The notes under the pieces are model-generated. The model searched no databases. It was not told the DNA's origin and saw nothing but the letters and a program-made list of their open reading frames with translations. Shown here in pieces: positions 1-11,742 of a stretch of 64,000 nucleotides of DNA (within the stretch, counting starts at the first letter, position 1; each line of letters begins with the position of its first letter). Source of the DNA: Selaginella moellendorffii (lineage: Eukaryota; Streptophyta; Lycopodiopsida; Selaginellales; Selaginellaceae); the NCBI RefSeq assembly GCF_000143415.4, contig NW_003314265.1, forward strand, positions 674,944 to 738,943. The letters run 5' to 3'. Both the position numbers and the translations under genes were made by a program.

Positions 1-33
1 TGTCCGAACGAGCCGTTCCACTAGACCGTCTGA

Positions 34-2982
34 TTATGGATGATAAGCACTCATAAAAGTGTGGCGTATCCCCAACCGAGATGTTAAAACATGAAATACC
101 TCAGCCATAAATGCAGGACCATTATCCGAAAGAATCCGCTCTGGACAAGAATGCTGGAACACCACTCGATTGAGGAGGAAGTATCCAACAGCAGTTGCAG
201 AGGCACTAGCAAGAGCACCAACTTCCACCCAACGAGTCAAGTAGTCAGAAGCAATAATAACATACTCATTGCCAGCAGTCAATCGTGGAAAAGGTCCCAT
301 AAGATCAAACACCACCAACTCAAACGGACGAGAAACTGCAATTGACTCCAACCGTCCTTCCGCAGCACAAGGGGGAGTATTACGAGCTTAGCACCAAACG
401 CAGTTACGCACATACCGGATAATATCACGTCGCATCTCTGGCCAATAGAAAGATCTGCGCAGCTTCTCGGTGACATGACGGTGTCCTATATGACCACCTA
501 GAACAGGAGAATCATGGTAGGCATGGAGAAACCGCGAAATAAACACCAAAGGCACCACCAGCCGTAAATGACCATCAGGGTCCGTCCCCACAAAATAAAG
601 AAGGCCATCTTCAAGGCGATATTGAGAATGTAAATGCCAAAAAGGCAAGTCATCAGCAAGTGATGCAAGATTCTCAAACCCATCTCGAAGCCTTCGAATC
701 CACGGCTCAATCTTTTGAGCCTCGCGAACCTCATTAAGAGAAGGTAGATCTTGCTCTGCGCCCTGTGGACACTGAACGTCAAGGATAGCAACTGTCGACG
801 GCACAGAATCCTCATCTAGAAAATCCACAAATGCTGGAACAACAGGTTTGTCAAAAACATGAGAAGTGAGTGGAGAAGGAAGAGGAGCTCGAGAAAGGGC
901 ATCAGCATCAGCCATAGAACTCCCTGGGCGATGAACAACATCGAAATCATATATCTGAAGCTTCAAAGCCCATCGAGCCGTACGACCAACCAGGTTCTTC
1001 CGCTTCAATAATGAAGTAACAGCAGCATGGTCACCTTCAAGTAACGTCCGAGAACCATGTAGATATGCATGAAGTTTCTCGAAACCCCAGACTGCTGCTA
1101 AACACTCCTTCTCCGTCGTGGAGTAATTCATCTCCGCTGGTTGTAATGTACGGCTTATGTATGCAATGGGATGGCATTGACCAGGTACACTCGAGCTCTC
1201 TTGCATCAACACACCTCCAAGACCAATGTCAGAAGCATCCACGCGCAAAATAAAAGGCCGAGTGTAGTCAGGATATGCCAAAACCGGAGGAGTCGTCAAT
1301 AGCTCTTTGAGATTCACGAACGCCCGCTCACAATCCGGAAACCAGATGAAAGATGACGTTGATGACTTCAGCAACGCTCGCAATGGTGTAGTGTGATCGG
1401 AAAGATGATCCACAAAACGACCAAGATACTGCACCTTACCCAAAAAGCGCTGCACATCATTCACACACTTCGGAGTAGGGAACTTTAGAACGGCTACAAG
1501 TTTGTCAGGATCAACTTGCAAACCCTCACGAGAAATACGGTACCCAAGATAAGTTGTGTCCTTGGACCCAAACACGCACTTTGACCACTTCAGCTTTAAA
1601 CCAACGTTGCGTAGCCGATCCAACACTTTACAAACATCACGAACGTGCTCCTCCCACGTCCCCTCTGAGTGGATCAAGACATCATCAATGAAGTCAGCCG
1701 TCACCTCCGGCATATCGCAAAGAACCTCGTCCATCATCCGCTGAAAAGTTGCTGGAGCATTGTTCAAACCAAACGGCATCACCAAGAACTTGTACAGACC
1801 AAATGGTGTACGAAAAGCAGTCTTAGGAATATCTTCTTCGGCCATCGGTACTTGCCAATACCCAGAAGCAAGATCTAGCTTGGTGAACCAACGACTTCGC
1901 CCCAGAGGATCCAAGAGATCAGCAGTGTGAGGAAGAGGGTACACGTCCGGGATCGTCACTTCATTTAACGGACGATAGTCGATGCAGAAACGAATACTAC
2001 CATCAGGCTTCGTCACAAGATGAGGTTCACATGCCCAAGGACTCCGCGACTTCTGAATAACACCCTTCTCCAACATCTCCTTGATGTTTGCACGTAAAAT
2101 CTTGATCTCCTTGGGTGACCGACGACGAACAGAAACCTTGATTGGACGAGCATCCCCGGTTGGAATCGGATGACGTGTGGCAATCTTGGCCCCAGACGAT
2201 AGGTCAAATTCAAAAAGATCAGAATACTCCTTCATGAGCCGGTCAACCGCTGCAACACAAAGATCATCGGAGGGATCGGGAAAGGGAAGAGCAGAACAAG
2301 ATGGAAGCACAAGAGGAAACAGTGGGGGAACAAAAGTAATGGAAGCAGAGGTAGAAGTAGAGGGACGAAGAAGTACGGAAGTGAGAGGAATGGATGAAAC
2401 ATAAGGAAGTATGAGACAAGGGGGAGAAGCCTCAAAGTCACACTTGGCATGATTGCGCTGCAACCAATCCATACCAAGAATGAGGTCAAAAGCTTGACTC
2501 AACACCACCCGCAACGACTGCAACTCAAGCTCGAGATCGCCCACACGCACAACCAGGTCTGCCTCATCTCGTGCACATGCATGTGTACGGCCGTTGCCAT
2601 AAAGAATGAAAACTGGATCCGCCGCACGACGCAAGTGTAGACGACAACGTGTGGCAACAGATCGAGCAATAGAAGATAAACTCGAACCTGTATCAACCAA
2701 CACGGAGAGAAGAATCGGAGACCTCTTGTTATAAAAACGAACTTGGAAAGTAAACACTAGATGAACCGGTGCCGAGTGAACCCCTTGATGATACTCTCGA
2801 AAGAAAGATGGAGGGGTCACTAACTTATTCGCACAAGGTCCCTCCATTACTCGCGCGACTCCTCGTTTCCCGAATGCACCTCGGTATCCAAACCTTCCAC
2901 CACAGCAACACCAATGGGACGTTGCTGATGCCAAGGTCTCCACCCAGGAAATGGAGGTCGCCAATCCGGAAAGCGCTGACAA
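34..2982 (-). pseudogene. pol polyprotein (protease, RT, RNase H, integrase)
   Basis: An uninterrupted 864-codon frame (2982 to 388) carries a protease active site (LVDTGSS), a reverse transcriptase with KPDGSIRFCIDYRPLN and the catalytic FIDDVL variant of YxDD, an RNase H domain, and the HHCC zinc-binding region of integrase. It stops at a TAA at 388 directly after the second cysteine of the zinc domain. The same frame resumes into the integrase core (VVFDLMGPFP, then LSDNGPAF) and stops again at 34 where related elements have HPQ. Both stops replace an expected Gln codon, consistent with C to T change. The element would copy its RNA to cDNA and integrate it if intact. Confidence 0.93.
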
Positions 2983-3728
2983 CGCCGATAAGTATGACCA
3001 ACTTCATCACACGCCCAGCAACGAACATCACGGCCACGACCACGTCCTCGCCCTTGTCCTTGGACTCAAGTAGCAGCAGCATCAACTTCCATGGGAACAG
3101 GACCATCACTCATAGGAAGTGGGGCTGAAAGACGTGTAGCAAGAAGTGGAAGAGGCGACGTCTCATAACGTTGTGCCAAGCGAAGAGCATCGTCAAGAGT
3201 GGCAGGAGCAAGTGCATGCACAAGTCCGACAAGATCTTGACGAAGTGCTGGCCACAACATTCCTAGCTTGATTCGCTCCGACATATTTGACTCCGCATAA
3301 AGCAAAAGACTTCGGAAACGAACGCCAAATTGCATCACCGACTTAGATGGCCCTTGGCAAAGATGATGCAATTGTTGGAAGGCATCATCACAATCATTGG
3401 CGTGTCCGAAGGCGCGTTTGAAGACGTCCGGAAGAACACTCCAATCGCCACGAGTGGCTGCGCTCAATCCATTGTACCACTGCAATGCTGTCCCTTGGAG
3501 ACATGTGGGGAACTCACGCAAACATTGAGCATCATCCCAAGAATGATATGTGGCAATCACCGTGAAGTGATCGAACCAATGGTACACATCATCCCCAGGA
3601 CTCCCACGAAAGAACTCCGGCCAAACGCAAGGATTGGCACCAAGAGCAGGAGGAGTTGTACCATGTGCCGTGAACGCCGCTATCAACTGAGTTTGGTTGT
3701 TCAATTGCAAGCGCATAACATCAAGCAA
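2825..3728 (-). pseudogene. gag of Ty3/gypsy element (capsid plus zinc knuckle)
   Basis: The capsid-like reading frame starts at 3728 and runs 220 codons to a TGA at 3066. The same frame then continues through an RG-rich stretch into a retroviral zinc knuckle of the CX2CX4HX4C type (CWACDEVGHTYRRC, about 2990-3035). The single TGA is therefore most simply a nonsense mutation, consistent with CGA to TGA. The capsid part has the FFRGSPGDDVYHWFDHF and W-Y-N-G-L patterns usual in plant gypsy gag. Gag would package element RNA into virus-like particles. The pol frame begins in a different phase overlapping the knuckle region. Confidence 0.8.
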
Positions 3729-3735
3729 TTAAACT

Positions 3736-4713
3736 AACTGCTGCTCTAGAGTCAAAGGAGGAGATTGCAGATCAGCTATGAAGATAAATGAAAAAGAAAG
3801 AGCAAAAGAAGATAAATGACAAAGAGCTGGAAAGAAATGGTAGATCTAGACAATGCAAAAAGCTAGATCTAAACCAAAATCCCAAATCCAAGCACTCCCC
3901 AGGGACAATCAAAGGTGCCCCTCACCTCCACCAATGTGAGTGCATGGAATATGGAAAGGGAATACAGAAATGTGTATATCAATTAGCCCAAAAACCCTAA
4001 CTTATATACAGGAGTGAGTGGTCCGGATTGAAACCAATCCGATGGCTACCAAAATCCCACTACGCTAATATTAGTATACAGCATCATAGCCGTACACTTG
4101 GCCCTCACACTATTTTTAAAAAATTTTTTATTAATATATTTTAAAAATATAATCATTGTATTATTTGCACCATTGATATTTAATGCTATTAATGCTCAAC
4201 CAAGCTCTGTGATTTCTTGAGTATGATAGAGGAAGAACGACAAAAAATAGACACGCAAGCAATTGCCATTCAGAAGAGTGAAGGACTGCAACCACACTTG
4301 CCATTCAGAAGAGCAAAGGACTGCAACCGCAACCATAGTGAATCTAGGAATTGGATGCTGAACACTGGGCGCTGTGAGACAGAAATGAACTGTTGTATAT
4401 TGGAGAATAAAACCATTAACAGATAAACAAAAAACCAATTAAGAAGACTCTTGCTTTATTACCAAACAATGCACCAATATGATCAATATATAGGAGTATA
4501 TCAAAAGGTTCATCATCAATAAGTTATCCGGGGTGGGGGGGTATGAAGAGCAAAACTTGGTCCTTTCTTTCGTCTCGCCATAAAAGAATCCTTTGCCCTC
4601 AGGCGGAGGGAAGTGGTAGCGGCGTGGTTAGCTGCTCGGGAGCTTTCGAAACTCCTCCAGAGGTCGGCCTGGAATAGAGATTTGAGATTTCCCCACAAGA
4701 GAGAGCGAGAAAC
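3736..4713. other. Intergenic, no gene recognised
   Basis: Separates the gypsy element from the 3' end of the phosphate carrier gene. It starts purine-rich (3785-3870) and becomes very AT-rich at 4108-4190. The first few hundred bases may include the untranslated leader or 5' LTR of the neighbouring element, but I could not find matching ends. 4264-4325 holds a short imperfect direct duplication (CATTCAGAAGAGYRAAGGACTGCAACC). A run of seven G at about 4533 lies 180 bp from the carrier stop codon. Confidence 0.5.
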
Positions 4714-5997
4714 TTACAGTCCAACGAAGACTTTGAAGGCGTCGTAGATTCCCCACTGTGCTCCAGTGAGTGTTCCAATCATCACGATACGCAGCGGTAG
4801 CCCCCGGGTGAAGAGAGCCACCGGGCCCATGCTCTTGACGGCCTGGAGCAAAAGATAACGAAATAAGCGCAAGAACAAGAAGAAAACAAGGATACATACT
4901 TGGCCAATGGTTGCGTCCTTGGTATTGTTGAGGAACGAGACAAGGTTGTCAGCAGGGTGCGAGACGATAGCGCAAAAAATTCCAGCAATGTAACCGCCAC
5001 CAAAACTAACACCCAGCTGCTCCACCTTGCTACACTCGTCCTTGGGCTTGGGAATAACGTACTTGTAAAGCGCCTCGACCGTGGCCTCAAAGCATGCAAA
5101 CTTCATCATCGTGTCTGCCAGAAACGAGAATTTGTCACAAACAAGTCAGCAAAAACCATTTCTTTCGTCGTGTTTGCGTTCGAGAGTTGGATAGCTTACA
5201 TGGAATTTGGCGTCCCCAGAGAGGCACCAGTCCTCTGTAAAGTCTGAGCACAGAAATAGCTAGTGTTAAAAAGGAACAGAGAAGAAAAAGGACAAGAACA
5301 TACCCAGGAACGCCCTCAGCCCTCGTGATTTTTGGCAGGCCATCGAGAAGCCCATTAGCGAATCCGGGCTTGGTTTGGACCCGGACCTTGACGGCCTCCA
5401 TCGGGCACAGCGCAATATCGGCGAAGAACTCGGCCGAGGCAGATCCGGCCAAGTAAATGAAAGTCTTGTACTTGTACGCATTCTCCTCTCCGGCCAAGTC
5501 CGAGTAGTACTTTTTGAAGAACTCGTAGAGGCCAAACTTGAAAGCTCCCTGCGCACTGTATCCGAACAGCGTCGGAACCCATCCCTTGAACAAACCTTTG
5601 GGGCCAGCCTCCTTGTACAAAACCCCAAATCCACTGCCGATAGATCTATACTTGGCGGGATCGATCTGAGCAAAGAATCCATTCATCAGCCACACGCTTT
5701 AAACAAGAAACCCGAGCTTACCTGCATATTACACTTGACCATGTCCAAGGGCGTCACGGCCGTGTGAGTGAGGCCGCAGCTAAGAATCCCCCCGACAGTG
5801 CACGCCGCGTAGAATTCCGGCGAGTACATCGCGATCTTTTTCGACTCGTCTGGGGATGGGATGAGAAACCTGGAAGATTGGAGAGCGCCGCCGCCGCCGC
5901 CATTGATCGCTGGCGCCGGAGCTGGCGCCTTGAATCCCTTGCTCTTGTAGAGGAACGATGGCAGCGCACTGGACCGACGACAGTCTTCCAGCGCCAT
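4714..5997 (-). CDS. PHT3: Mitochondrial phosphate carrier (PiC), five exons
   Basis: Predicted inner-membrane carrier importing phosphate into the mitochondrial matrix with protons for ATP synthesis. Exons: 5722-5997, 5304-5665, 5200-5243, 5114-4900, 4842-4714, giving 341 residues with consistent phases and GT..AG introns of 56-85 bp. Three Mito_carr repeats are visible. Signature motifs are PLDMVKCNMQ in repeat 1 and PMEAVKVRVQ in repeat 2, with the degenerate HPADNLVSFLN in repeat 3, as usual for phosphate carriers. The block GLVPLWGRQIPYTMMKFACFE is strongly family-specific. Residues 1-55 are a poorly conserved Gly/Ala-rich extension before YSPEFYAACTVGGI. The length matches plant PHT3/MPT proteins. 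No defects seen. Confidence 0.96.
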
Positions 5998-6129
5998 TGT
6001 GTTCCTCTCGCTCAGCTCAACCCCTGGAGAAAATAGCTAGGGTAAAGGGGTTTATTTGACCCCCTTTTCTCGCATGGACGGCCCAGATCTTCCTGTTTTC
6101 GCAGATTCGAATATACAAGGAGTGTCTGA

Positions 6130-6890
6130 AATTTGCTCGCTGGAGAATTACGGAGTGAAATGTCCACCAGAATTTCCAATCGTCGTTGCTTATCGCCGTC
6201 CGATTTCTTTTCGTCGCCGGTTTTGGAATCTTACCTTGACTCCCACACGGCTCACAATGTTTCTCTAGAACTTTAGAACGTTCTCCCAGTAATTCATAGA
6301 AGCTGGATGTGAAGAGAAATATAGTAGGGAGTGGAAGCAAGCTCTTGAAACCTCAGAAATGCAGGCCGAGCATCTTACACATCTAGAACACAAAGGACAT
6401 GAAATGACCTGAAAAAAAAAAAAGAAAGATAGAAAGAGTCAAAACTCTTGCGAGCACGAAAAGATAGTCAAAATTTCTGTTCTAGAGGAGAGATTCGAAG
6501 CTACGGGGAAGACTTGCGAGGAGAGAAAAGAATGTTTGAGCTTTGCTTACTTGCAGGATCTGATCGCTTTCACTTTTCTCTTTGGGCTTCATGTGCTTCG
6601 TCACCATGTTTACGTCCTTGACCATGATCCGGCTCCATTTGCTTTGCCTTTGTCTGCCGAAGAGAGGCGGACGTACATTCTTCTTCTCCTTGACCTTCTT
6701 GAGCTCCGTATACAAGTAGAAGCTTTGATCAGGAAAAGTTCCTGCTAGAAAGAAGAGAGCAGCGCTTACCGTCGTTATGATCGTGCATGGTCTGGATACA
6801 GCCTTCCACCCTGGAGCACATTTCCACAAGAAAAAATTCTCAGCTTCTCGAAGAACGATCTCCAAAACATGAAATTCCCATCCAGGCCGT
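6130..6890 (-). pseudogene. Partial, broken copy of plastid RPL24
   Basis: Segments match the intact RPL24 gene 1.7 kb to the right, in the same order and strand. 6145-6240 resembles the last exon (3' end and parts of its start). 6480-6710 matches exon 3 and its flanks, and 6720-6880 matches exon 2 and its flanks, including the same Lys/Arg-rich junction. Exon 3 is internally deleted: the conserved KOW part between the first Met and the KWSRI segment is replaced by a few codons. Most of exon 4 is missing and there is no exon 1 transit peptide. It is therefore a segmental duplicate that has lost function. The tRNA-Ser lies just beyond its upstream end. Confidence 0.8.
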
Positions 6891-6938
6891 GAGATCAAAG
6901 CACAACACAGCGCCATCGCGCTCAGGCGGAAAAGGTTA

Positions 6939-7020
6939 CGTGGATGGCAGGATTCGAACCTGCGCGGGCAGAGCCCACATGATTTCGAGTCATGCCCGAT
7001 AACCACTCCGGCACATCCAC
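6939..7020 (-). tRNA. tRNA-Ser(CGA): tRNA-Ser, anticodon CGA
   Basis: The minus strand reads as an 82-nt class II tRNA. A 7-bp acceptor stem is formed by GTGGATG (7020-7014) and CATCCAC (6946-6940), with G as discriminator base. The anticodon loop contains ACTCGAAA, giving anticodon CGA for the serine codon UCG. A long variable arm follows (TGGGCTCTGCCCGC region), as expected for tRNA-Ser. The T arm is CAGGTTCGAATCCTG with a perfect B box. No intron and no encoded CCA, as usual for nuclear plant tRNAs. Confidence 0.95.
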
Positions 7021-7873
7021 ATTGTCCAAGCACCACAGTCCGCTTTAGACCGGAACTTACGCGCAACATCTCTTTTGAGGCAACCTATAGATTGGGTTTC
7101 CAGAGTATTCGCGTCATCGGGAAGTTTCAACGGCAGCGATTGTCGATCTCTCGATTGAGATAAGCTTTTTCCTGTTGCTCCACTCTTCTTTGGAGGTGGT
7201 TTTGTCTCTGTTTTCTCGTAAATCTCACCTGGTCGTAAATCTTTGCAGGTCTGTACCACCACAGCTAAGATCACGTACTCAACATCTAGAAGCAGCGGTC
7301 ATTAACGTCAAATGAATCATTGCAAAGATGAAAAGGTATGGTTCCTCATTTTTCTTGTCCATAGTTCGTGATGGATGATTTCCTTCTTTCCTTCGATGAT
7401 TAGATTATGAGTTCCTCGTTTGTGTCTCGCGGCAGGATCAGCTGGAGCGGATCAACAGCCTCACAGTGAAGGAGTCTCTTCAAGGAAGTCGGTGAGAAGG
7501 AGAGAGTTTTTCTCCTTCGTTTCATACTTTTGACGATCAAAATCCTGTTTTTCGTTTGGTTGCTTCAAGGACGCTGGAGACTCGATCCGGAGCTCATGAG
7601 ATCAACTCCGTCCAAGGCTTTCCCCCTGGAGGATCAAGCTCACAGAAGTCATGTAAGTCGGAAAGTTCCATGAAGATCTCCCTGAAAGAGTTTTGCCTTT
7701 CGCAGTTACATGGCAGAGCTGAGGAGAAACATCGATTCATCGCGTTCGTATAATTGGGAAAAACCCATCGCTATGGCTGTTAACCACATTTAATTAATCA
7801 AAGCCTTGGATTACGATGTGTGCTTGTTCCCTGGAAAGTTACGGACTGAAATGTCCAGCAGATTTTCCAATCG
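7021..7873. other. Intergenic between tRNA-Ser and RPL24
   Basis: No convincing gene. Short open stretches on both strands lack family features. Bases 7801-7873 are the RPL24 3' flank, and the equivalent sequence is recognisable at about 6120-6170 beside the broken copy. The duplication therefore extended past the stop codon. Confidence 0.5.
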
Positions 7874-8906
7874 TCATTGCTTATCGCCGTCGGATTTCTT
7901 TTGCTCGCCGGCTTTGGAATCCTTCTCTTTGTCTTTGTCCTTGTCCCGGAAGCGGAGTTTCTTCCAGCGCTCAATAGAATCAATGACCTCCCCGGTTTTG
8001 ATCAAGTAGCGAACTTTAGTTCCATCCTCGAGGACCTTGTGTCCCACACGGCTCACAACCTCGGCACTGATGGAATAGAGCTGGACGTTGGAGCTGTGTA
8101 TTGGAGCTTCCACCTGAACAAAAAAAAAGAAAAAGAAAAAAAAGGGGTCAAAACTCTTGCGAGCAAGGAAAGATAAAAAGAGTCAAGTTCTTGCAGCAAA
8201 GTTTCAATTCTAGAGGAGAGATTCGAAGCTGTGAGGAGAGAAACGTTTGATCTTTGCTTACTTGAAGGATCTGGCCACTTTCGCCCTTCTCTTTGGGCTT
8301 CATATGCTTCGTCACCATGTTTACGTCCTTGACGATGATCCGGCTCCATTTGCGGTAGAGCTTCGTGACTTCTCCAACTTTGCCTTTGTCACTTCCGGAG
8401 ATCACCTTCACTGTGTCGCCCAGGCGGACGTGCATTTTCTTCTTCTCCTTGAGCTTCTTAAGCTCCCATTTTCTTATCTGTATACAAGTAGAAGCTTTGA
8501 TCAGCTAGAAAGAAGAAAACATTGCTGCGAGAGCAGAGCTTACCGTCATTGTGATCGTGCATGGTCTGGATGCCAGCCTTCCACCCTGGAGGACATTTCC
8601 ACAAGAAAAAATCTCAGCTTCCCGAGCTCGATGCGATGAGAACGATCTCCAAAACATGAAATTCCCATCCAGGCCGTGAGACATTCTCGCGACAACAATG
8701 CAAAGCACAACACACCGCCACCGCGCAATCCATGAGCAAAATCTGGACCAACACACACGGAATCACGCGCAATGCGGCCAGAAACTCACCGCCGGAGAGA
8801 CTTGCAGCGGCGCCAATCGCCGATTCCATCCCGAGCTCGACGAGAATCCGAGCGAGAGCCCCGCCATGGAGCTGGCGAGCGACGCCATGCTCGTCGTCGT
8901 CGCCAT
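7874..8906 (-). CDS. RPL24: Plastid ribosomal protein uL24c, four exons
   Basis: Nuclear gene for the plastid 50S subunit protein L24, an early assembly protein binding 23S rRNA. Exons 8790-8906, 8544-8612, 8262-8477 and 7874-8113 join in phase 0 throughout, giving 213 residues. The first 39 residues are Ala/Ser/Thr-rich and nearly free of acidic residues, as in a chloroplast transit peptide. A KOW domain starts at about residue 77 ([19 protein letters not shown]). It is followed by the plastid-type C-terminal half, with [13 protein letters not shown] and [20 protein letters not shown], then a Lys/Asp/Glu-rich tail. Exon 2 (23 codons) is the least certain, since an alternative acceptor would change its frame. 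A broken duplicate lies downstream at 6130-6890. Confidence 0.9.
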
Positions 8907-9674
8907 ATCCCTACACGCTGGCACTAAAACCCCAATGACGTGGCAGACTATACTTCGCCACGTGGAACCCTTTCGGGCGATTTTACCCTAGCCAACGTCA
9001 TAGCTCCAAAGGGCTAGGGCAGCAATTTTTTTTTTTGCCTTTGAGGGTAGAAGTTGCTGTTGTGGGTTTTGGCGAGGGCACTTAGTTGCCACAGCCCAAA
9101 TGGTTTAGTAGACGAAGAGAAAAAAAGGCCCCCGCGGTATCAATCGTTTCAAATTTTTGAAAAAGAAGAGGCCCAAGAAGCCAGGGCGGGCGCCGCCGGG
9201 GCGGCCGAGGGCCGGGGGGCGAGGCGGCGGCGAGGCGGCGGCGTCGAGCGTGCGCGCCATGGCCGAATCGGGAGCTTCGCGATGAGGTAACCCGGGATTT
9301 CGTCGCTGCAGCGGCTGCCAGCATTGGGGAATTCCTGGTAGGGCACCGCTTGTTCTCGCAGGATTAGAGCGATTAGCGCTGGGAGAGGTGTGTGCTGCGT
9401 GAGCTTGGCTTTACCCTAGGCTGGCTGGCTACCCGCGAGCTCTCTCGTCACGCATTTTTTCGATGCTTCCACTTAGCTCAGATTTGTGAGGATGTTTGCT
9501 TTGTGTGGAGTTTTTCTTTTGTTTTCTTTTTCTTTGCTTAGAAGGTTTGGTGGAATGTTTTGGTTCATATATCTTCGTTTCTAAACAGTTTGGTCTTTTC
9601 TTCGTTTTGCAGGAACCAATTTTTCTTTGCAAGCCGCAAGCTCGTAGCTTCATTTTGAGTAGCTGAATTTAGCC
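8907..9674. promoter_or_regulatory. Divergent upstream region of RPL24 and the PHD-BAH gene
   Basis: 768 bp between two start codons on opposite strands. It is GC- and CpG-rich at 9180-9260 (GCGGCG-type runs), then T-rich at 9500-9610, ending in TTTTGCAG at about 9611. That ending would suit the acceptor of an intron in the 5' untranslated region of the PHD-BAH gene. I saw no convincing TATA box. The promoter role is inferred from position only. Confidence 0.45.
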
Positions 9675-11742
9675 ATGGAAAATCACTGCACAGGTCTCGA
9701 CAACAAGAAGAAACTGGACGTGCTAAAGAAAGACAAGTCGCTACGTGACACGAGAATGGACCCCGAAGAGCTCATCGACGCCGACGCGAGAGTTCCGAAT
9801 GGGTTGCATTTGAAACACGGGAATGGGATCGTGGACAAGCAGGGAAGTCCTCAGCTGGTTGCACGGGTTTACAGCAGGAAACGAGCGCGAGATTCTCTAG
9901 TGGATGGTGGCTCGAAAAAGTCAAAGCAAAAGGTCGAGGAGAGGGTGAACCACATTCTTGGGAAGACTGCGGATGTAATTCTGGTGCTGGCCGGGCTATC
10001 ACAGATGCGAGGTGGTAAGCCGCCAACGGAGATAGAAATGCAACTGGCGAATGACGCAGAAACTAATTTAAGCGCCTTGGTTGCGAGGATATCACCAAGC
10101 AGTCTCCTGCCAAAGCAGTCACTCGACAGCATGATATCAACAATGGGATACCGGAAAACTGTCGAAGGGAGCATTGAGCCGGCTCCGCGGCCTCAAGAGG
10201 TAACGGAGTTTATCATTCGTTGTGCTCTTATCTCATTGACTTCCTTGCAGGATGCGAAAGTAAAAGTTGAAGGCGAAGATTCGGATTCGGACGATGACAG
10301 CTCCGAGGATGATGGAAATCAGCTTCAATCAGGTACCTTTTTTTTATATTGTATTTTCGTTGTTCTGTCGTTCTGAATCATCTGCTTAGCTTGGGATCCA
10401 TTTAATGCAGCTCTCCTGACTTCCCCGAATGCTCTCTCGCTCGACGATGACGCGGATGCCGACTTGAAACAATCTGACGACTACGACGAGATTGACGAGC
10501 AAGCACAGATGATTAGACACAAACAGCTTGTGACGCTGGTCCAACAGCTAAAGGCCGAGAGCTATGTACCCCAGCAGATGTGCGATGTCAGCAACGCCTA
10601 CATGATGACGCTGGTACCGTGCGATCTCTGCCAGTGCATTGTGAGGGACACAGCGAGTGTGGTGGTCTGCGATGGCTGCGAGAAAGCTTTCCACTACAAG
10701 TGCGTACCATTTTGGGAGTATCCAAAAGGCGACTGGTCCTGTCCAAAGTGCAACGGAGTGAAGCCGAGATATGGACCCGTGAAGAAAGGCTCTGGGACGC
10801 CAAACAAAATGCCAATCAGGAAACCCGAAACTAAGCCTACGACTCCTCAGCAAACAGGAGCTACGTCGGCTAATGGTCCGAGTGACGCAACCAAGCAGCC
10901 GCAGCAGCAGAAGGCTCCATCGCAGGAAGTTATTGAGGCCATGGAAAAGCTGAAAGCTCAAGCTCAAGCCGCCCAGGTACAGGCTCAAGAAGCTCAAGCC
11001 GAAGCTCAGCAAGTAACGCCCCCAGCTCCGTCTCCGGCCGAAAACGCTGCGACTACAACCCAGCCCGACAACTCGGGCGGCCAAGTTTGCCTTCACGTCG
11101 ATTGGGTTGGAGCTCCTACCAAGGTGGTGGACAAGCGAGTCTACTATAGCTCCTGCTGCGTTGGAGGCTGGACGTACAAGATAAAAGACTGCGCGCTGTT
11201 TCGTCCAGAGTCGCCCGAGATCCCACCTTACATTGCAAGGCTTCAGGTACTTCCAAGTTTTCATTTCTAGTTCTCGCTCAAGCTTAAGTTTTCCAGACTC
11301 TGTGGGAGGATCTCGAGTCTGGCGCAAAGTGGGTTCGCGTCAATTGGTGCTACTATCCAAACGACATGCCAGCGATTGCGGGTCGACCAGATGACGCTGA
11401 GGCTGGCGAGGTAACTTGAGCATACATTCTTTTTAAAGATGACACACTCACTTCGTTGTTCTTGGATCAGGTGTATGAATCAAACCATTGCGATAACAAT
11501 TTGGTTGGATCGATACAAGGTCCTTGCCAGGTGCTGGTTCCCCAAAAGTACGCGGAGGAGACGGCCAGGCGCCAGAACCTCTTCCCGGCTGGTGCCGCTG
11601 ACGAGCTCCCTCCAATCTTCCTTTGCAGGTAACTTGAAAGAAAGCCTGACTTTGTGTGCCTATAACAAAGTTTCTTCCCGTCAGGTACACTTATAATGCT
11701 CAGAAGGGAGTGTTCCAGAAAGTCAATTGGATCGTAGAGTGA
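9675..11742 (+). CDS. PHD-finger and BAH-domain nuclear protein, six exons
   Basis: Likely chromatin reader. Exons 9675-10199, 10251-10332, 10411-11246, 11297-11410, 11471-11628 and 11685-11742 give 590 residues. All introns are GT..AG and 50-78 bp. The N-terminal 200 residues contain basic runs (KKSKQK) and an Asp/Ser/Glu-rich acidic patch. A C4HC3 PHD finger spans residues 273-316 (C273, C276, C289, C292, H297, C300, C313, C316). A Gln/Ala-rich linker with a likely coiled coil (EVIEAMEKLKAQAQAAQ) follows. The last 160 residues resemble a BAH domain (CALFRPESPEIPPYIARLQ, then WVRVNWCYYPNDMP and EVYESNHCDNNLVGSIQGPC). PHD fingers often bind histone H3 tails, but no target can be named. I do not recognise a specific ortholog. 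Confidence 0.88.

Larger units (their letters stand above)
1..3735 (-). mobile_element. Ty3/gypsy retrotransposon, decayed, truncated by window edge
   Basis: A gag-pol unit reads right to left: gag, zinc knuckle, aspartic protease, reverse transcriptase, RNase H, integrase. That domain order (integrase last) is diagnostic of Ty3/gypsy. The integrase continues beyond base 1, so the 3' part and 3' LTR are outside the window. I could not define a 5' LTR or primer-binding site in 3736-4120. At least three in-frame stops interrupt otherwise collinear frames (3066, 388, 34), so this copy is dead. Confidence 0.93.

Noticed and set aside
10548-11327. 259-codon minus-strand frame opposite the PHD-BAH gene
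   Set aside because: Antisense shadow of GC-rich coding sequence.
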